From JAKFDI01 sp036676235 (GTDB lineage Bacteria > Pseudomonadota > Gammaproteobacteria > Burkholderiales > Burkholderiaceae_C): 64,000 nucleotides of DNA. The stretch lies in assembly GCA_036676235.1 (NCBI GenBank), contig JAKFDI010000040.1:1-64000 (forward strand), given 5' to 3'. The notes beneath the pieces were generated by a model, which had not been told where the DNA came from, searched no databases, and saw only the letters and a program-made list of their open reading frames with translations. Shown one piece after another: positions 61,801 through 64,000 of this stretch (the first letter of the stretch is position 1; each line of letters opens with the position of its first letter). A program made the position numbers and the translations under genes.

Positions 61801-63057
61801 CGGCCGCAGCCCGCCGGTGAGGCGCCGCCGCAGCCGGGCTCGAAGCTGAAACTGCGCCCGCTGCGCGACCGGGTTCGCACCGTGCCGGCCGGTGGCGACG
61901 GCGTGCGGAGCGGCAACATCGTGATCCCCGATTCGGCCAAGGAGCGCGATGGCACGGACGCGCCGTATCTCATGCCGATCGAGGACATCCTCTCGATCGT
62001 GGAGATGTCGGCCGGCCCGGCTGAGGCGCCCGCCGCCCTGCCCGACGCCGACCTGCTGCGCGACCCGCGCAACGTTCCGGTGTGGTTCGCCACCAACCGC
62101 GCGCCGCTGCCGGAGGCGGCGCGCGAAGGCGACGACCCGGCACTCGCCTTCGGCAACGACTGGAGCGAGCAGACGACGCTCGGCCGGCTGGTCGTCAACG
62201 TGCCCAAGGGTCACGTGCCGGGCTCGCTCGGCTCGGGCTTCTGGCTGCGGCTGGTGCGCGGCGACGACAGGCTGCGCGCCGTCTCGCTGCACACGCTGGC
62301 GGCGGACGACTTCTGGGCCGGCCTGTCGCATGCAATGGGCGCAGAGCGCGCCGAGGGCGAGCCGCGCGATGCACTGCTGTTCCTGCATGGCTACAACACC
62401 AGCTTTCGCGATGCGGCGCTGCGCACGGCGCAACTGGCCTACGACCTGCGCATCCGCCCGGCGGTGTTCTTCAGCTGGCCCTCGGGCGCGAGCGTGGACG
62501 CCTATGCCGCCGACGAGAGCGTGATCGAGCTGTCGAACGACGCGATCAGCGCCTTCGTGGCCGAACTCGATGCCTGCGCGGCGAAGGCCGGCGCGATGCT
62601 GCACGTGGTGGGCCACAGCATGGGCAACCGCGCGCTGCTGCGGGCGCTGGAGGCGCTGGCGCGCACGCCGGGCACGCCGTGGGCCATCGACAAGATCGTG
62701 TTCGCCGCGCCCGACGTGGATGCGCGGCTGTTCACGCAGAGCCTCGCGAAGATCCGCGCGCTCGGGCGGCGCAAGACGCTGTATGTCTCGCAGGCGGACC
62801 GGGCGCTGTGGCTGTCGCGCGCGCTGCACAAGTACCACCGCGCCGGGCTGCTGCCGCCGGTGACGGTGTTCGATGGCGTGGACACGATCGATGCGACCGA
62901 CGTGGACGAGACCTTTCTCGGCCACACCTACATCGCGACGGTGCGCGCGCTCATCGCCGACCTGAAATCGCTGTTCGAGGCGGGCCGCGCACCGGCCGGG
63001 CGCACCGGGCTCGAACCGATGGAAGACGGCGCGCTGCGCTGGTGGCGGCTGAAGTAG
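58891..63057 (+). CDS. MmeI-like type IIL restriction-modification enzyme fused to a DUF900 alpha/beta hydrolase
   Basis: This is a 1388-residue fusion. Residues 1-160 form an MmeI-like nuclease domain with Asp68 and Glu78-Tyr-Lys80 (FADVW, WEYKAPGKN), a PD-ExK site. A helical region leads to an N6-adenine methyltransferase with SAM motif Asp372-Pro-Ala-Cys-Gly-Ser-Gly (DPACGSGNF) and catalytic Asn485-Pro-Pro-Phe. A specificity region follows (about 490-815), then a C-terminal RM helical part ending near 950 (LLALNLERS). These parts alone equal a complete single-chain type IIL enzyme that both cuts and protects DNA. The rest (1061-1388) is a DUF900-type hydrolase: VWFATNR, LLFLHGYNTSF, FFSWPSGAS, Ser1243 in GHSMGN, Asp1275 and His1345. 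The specificity region is visibly lower in GC than its flanks. Start ATG 58891. Confidence 0.92.
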   Translation: MNARDFIAKWGAGGSAHALNERAGAQSHFIDLCRLLDVPEPADPQTYCFERGVTQTGSAAMRVNGFADVWLKGHFAWEYKAPGKNLEGALKQLMMYALPLESPPLLVVGDRLRIEIHTHFTGTPSERHVVALEDIGRPEVQEKLRWLWTAPERFKPARSNREITEQAARTFAGTADRLRDAGVPAEGVSHFLTQCLFCFFAEDTGLLPARLFERLVGVRAEPARLRTQLQSLFETMRDGGLFGVDDIPWFNGGLFKQVAVPPLAAADVDALKAASALDWSAIDPSIFGTLFERGLDPAKRSQLGAHYTDPATIWRLVEPVVQRPLLAEWNGLKPAIEKALVKSKKHGDKAYRDAQAVFAGFLERLRAYRVLDPACGSGNFLYLALKCLKDIEHQVNFEAEALGLERQHDLTGPHNVLGIELNEYAAELARVTVWIGELQWRIQQGYGFKLNPVLEPLDHIRCGDALMNADGSEAQWPKADAVVGNPPFVGVSRKRRELGGAYVEALDRIYGTRVRGGADFVCYWFEKARAQIEAGALQRAGLVSTNSIRGGASRAVLEAIVRTTRIFEARADEAWVNNGAAVRVSLLCFGSSDQPPVLDGVEVPQIYADLTAPREAGEALNVSRAAVLAVNAGASFQGASKKAKFEITADLARSWLSLPNPHGRPNSDVLKPWANGFELSRRPQEQWIIDFGNTLSEHEAALYEAPFSFVAEHVRPERITKSEPALKTYWWRFGRPRVELRVATAALPRFIATVAHSKHRFFVWLPVSTSPDQALITIARADDTSLGLVHSWFHELWSLRLGTSIGVGNDPRYTPTTCFETFPFPAGLTPADTAHQRTEPLPDGALIPADLPASVRPHAEAIARAAKRLTDLRDAWLNPPEWTERVPEVVPLGMAQSPYPDRIVAKAGFEKELAKRTLTNLYNQRPAWLAQAHAALDDAVAAAYGWTEEASTLSDDEILRRLLALNLERSRPQPAGEAPPQPGSKLKLRPLRDRVRTVPAGGDGVRSGNIVIPDSAKERDGTDAPYLMPIEDILSIVEMSAGPAEAPAALPDADLLRDPRNVPVWFATNRAPLPEAAREGDDPALAFGNDWSEQTTLGRLVVNVPKGHVPGSLGSGFWLRLVRGDDRLRAVSLHTLAADDFWAGLSHAMGAERAEGEPRDALLFLHGYNTSFRDAALRTAQLAYDLRIRPAVFFSWPSGASVDAYAADESVIELSNDAISAFVAELDACAAKAGAMLHVVGHSMGNRALLRALEALARTPGTPWAIDKIVFAAPDVDARLFTQSLAKIRALGRRKTLYVSQADRALWLSRALHKYHRAGLLPPVTVFDGVDTIDATDVDETFLGHTYIATVRALIADLKSLFEAGRAPAGRTGLEPMEDGALRWWRLK

Positions 63058-63068
63058 GACGGTTCGCG

Positions 63069-63560
63069 ATGAAGACGCTGTTGATCGTGTACCACTCGCT
63101 GACCGGCGGCACGCGGCAGATGGCCGAAGCCGCGGCAGCCGGCGCGGCGGCCGAACCGGCCGTGCACTGCCGGCTGCTCACGGCGCGCGAGGCGCAGCCG
63201 ACAGATGTGCTGGCCGCTGACGGCTTCCTGTTCGCCACTCCCGAGAACCTGGCGGCGGTGTCGGGGGTGATGAAGGACTTTTTCGACCGCACCTACTACG
63301 CGGTGCTCGACCAGATCAACGGCCGGCCCTACGCGACCCTGATCTGCGCCGGCAGCGACGGGCAGAACGCCGCGCGGCAGATCGCACGCATCGCGACCGG
63401 GTGGCGGCTCAACGCCGTGGCCGAGCCGCTGATCGTATGCACGCATGCGCAGACGAAGGCGGCGATCCTGGCGCCGAAGGTGATCGGGGCGGAGGATCTG
63501 ACGCGGTGTGAAGAAGCCGGGGCCGGGCTGGCGGCGGGGTTGGCGTTGGGGGTGTTCTGA
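63069..63560 (+). CDS. Flavodoxin-like NAD(P)H-dependent oxidoreductase
   Basis: This 163-residue flavoprotein fold opens with LLIVYHSLTGGTRQMAEAAAAG, the FMN phosphate loop, then DGFLFATPENLAAVSGVMKDFFDRTYY and LICAGSDG. It resembles WrbA/flavodoxin-family reductases; the electron partner is unknown. Its ATG is 11 bp after the RM-hydrolase stop with a weak aggac in between, so it may share that transcript, though relatives of this gene occur in many contexts and it need not belong to the defence system. Confidence 0.88.
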   Translation: MKTLLIVYHSLTGGTRQMAEAAAAGAAAEPAVHCRLLTAREAQPTDVLAADGFLFATPENLAAVSGVMKDFFDRTYYAVLDQINGRPYATLICAGSDGQNAARQIARIATGWRLNAVAEPLIVCTHAQTKAAILAPKVIGAEDLTRCEEAGAGLAAGLALGVF

Positions 63561-63596
63561 CAACGCCGATCGGCGCCGATCAAGCAACGTTTCATC

Positions 63597-63626
63597 TTGA
63601 GAAGTGATAGCACTATTCGCTATCAT
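63597..63626 (+). promoter_or_regulatory. Promoter and operator of hicAB
   Basis: ttgaga (63597-63602) and tatcat (63621-63626), 18 bp apart, form a fair -35/-10 pair. Between and over them lies a perfect 7-bp inverted repeat, tgatagc (63605-63611) and gctatca (63619-63625), around 7 bp. This is where the HicB antitoxin would be expected to bind and repress its own operon. Confidence 0.6.
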
Positions 63627-63887
63627 CAGATCCATGAACGCCAGCAGCGCAGAACCCTTCAGGCGATCTTCGCGCGACCAACTTCAGCGTCCATTCCGTT
63701 CGCTGATATCGAGTCGCTCGTCAAAGCACTTGGCGGTTCCATTTCCGAGCGCGAAGGTTCTCGCGTCAAGGTCGAACTACGGGGTGAACAGTGGCGATGC
63801 CATCGCCCGCACCCCGGGAAGGAAGCCAAGCGCCATCAGGTGGAAGAAGCTCGCGAACTGCTGGAGCGTGTAGGAGTACAGCCATGA
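63597..63887 (+). CDS. hicA: HicA-like toxin, probably frameshifted at its start
   Basis: The frame encodes a HicA-type mRNA interferase core: RRTLQAIFARPTSASIPFADIESL, GSISEREGSRVKVEL, HRPHPGKEAKRHQVEEAREL. It contains the double-stranded RNA-binding-like fold and the conserved His of the family. The only in-frame start is a TTG at 63597 that coincides with the -35 box. The natural ATG (63634, MNAS...) is one base out of frame; an added A in gccagcagc would give MNAKQRRTLQAIF, the normal HicA N-terminus. So the toxin may be disabled by a one-base deletion, or this is a sequence error. It overlaps hicB by ATGA. Confidence 0.75.
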   Translation: MRSDSTIRYHQIHERQQRRTLQAIFARPTSASIPFADIESLVKALGGSISEREGSRVKVELRGEQWRCHRPHPGKEAKRHQVEEARELLERVGVQP

Positions 63888-64000
63888 ACACCATGACCCA
63901 CAAGAGCTATACCGCTCGCGTCGAGTACGACGAGCGAGACAACATCTTCGTCGGCCGCATTCTGGGCATCCGCAGCATCATCAGCTTTCACGGTGAAACG
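63884..64000 (+). CDS. hicB: HicB-like antitoxin, N-terminal part (cut by window edge)
   Basis: The ATG at 63884 overlaps the hicA stop and has aggag (63872-63876) upstream. The visible 39 residues, MNTMTHKSYTARVEYDERD followed by FVGRILGIRSIISFHGET, match the N-terminal HicB domain that binds and neutralises HicA. The DNA-binding C-terminus lies outside the window. Confidence 0.88.
   Translation, partial: MNTMTHKSYTARVEYDERDNIFVGRILGIRSIISFHGET

Overview
This is a GC-rich window, apparently chromosomal, with densely packed genes and short intergenic gaps. The housekeeping genes and their order point to a betaproteobacterium of the order Burkholderiales, in the Comamonadaceae / Rubrivivax-Leptothrix neighbourhood: histone-like AK-rich protein, nrdB, nrdA, ampD, pilR, pilS, PP0621-type protein, CcsA-like protein, ffh, ftsY; then hemA-prfA-prmC-grxD-ubiX; then proS/rppH, proB-obgE-rpmA-rplU/ispB. 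This placement is an inference from gene content and order. No 16S rRNA is present to confirm it.

Region 1 (1-14 kb) holds the tail of a histone H1-like gene, the aerobic class Ia ribonucleotide reductase (nrdA, nrdB), AmpD, the PilS/PilR type IV pilus two-component pair, a cytochrome c assembly-like protein and both SRP GTPase genes (ffh, ftsY), ending at a tRNA-Met with a clear terminator. Upstream of nrdA lie a pair of NrdR-box-like sites exactly 32 bp apart and three DnaA-box-like repeats with a 12-bp period.

Region 2 (14-37.5 kb) is more accessory: an amidase, a CotH-kinase lipoprotein, a ferredoxin with its reductase, a SNF2-family ATPase, an HD-GYP phosphodiesterase with a degenerate second HD copy, an MFS carrier, a 0.5-kb non-coding inverted-repeat element, a GH13 alpha-glucosidase, an acyl-CoA dehydrogenase, a membrane PQQ glucose dehydrogenase and an unusual epimerase-SPW-VKOR fusion.

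Region 3 (38-54 kb) returns to core genes: miaB, hemA, prfA, prmC, grxD, ubiX, a lytic transglycosylase, proS, rppH, proB, obgE, rpmA, rplU, ispB, tRNA-Pro and a thiolase.

Region 4 (54-64 kb) is the most likely home of something new. It holds a CHASE-PAS hybrid histidine kinase, a YafY/WYL regulator divergent from a small conserved gene, then a 1388-residue protein at 58891-63057. That protein joins a complete MmeI-like (type IIL) restriction-modification enzyme (PD-ExK nuclease, N6-adenine methyltransferase, specificity region) to a C-terminal DUF900 alpha/beta hydrolase with a full Ser-Asp-His triad. A flavodoxin-like gene follows 11 bp later, and then a hicAB toxin-antitoxin pair in which hicA seems to have lost its start by a one-base frameshift. 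The single-protein RM-hydrolase fusion, the lower-GC patch over its specificity region and the adjacent hicAB together look like a defence locus.
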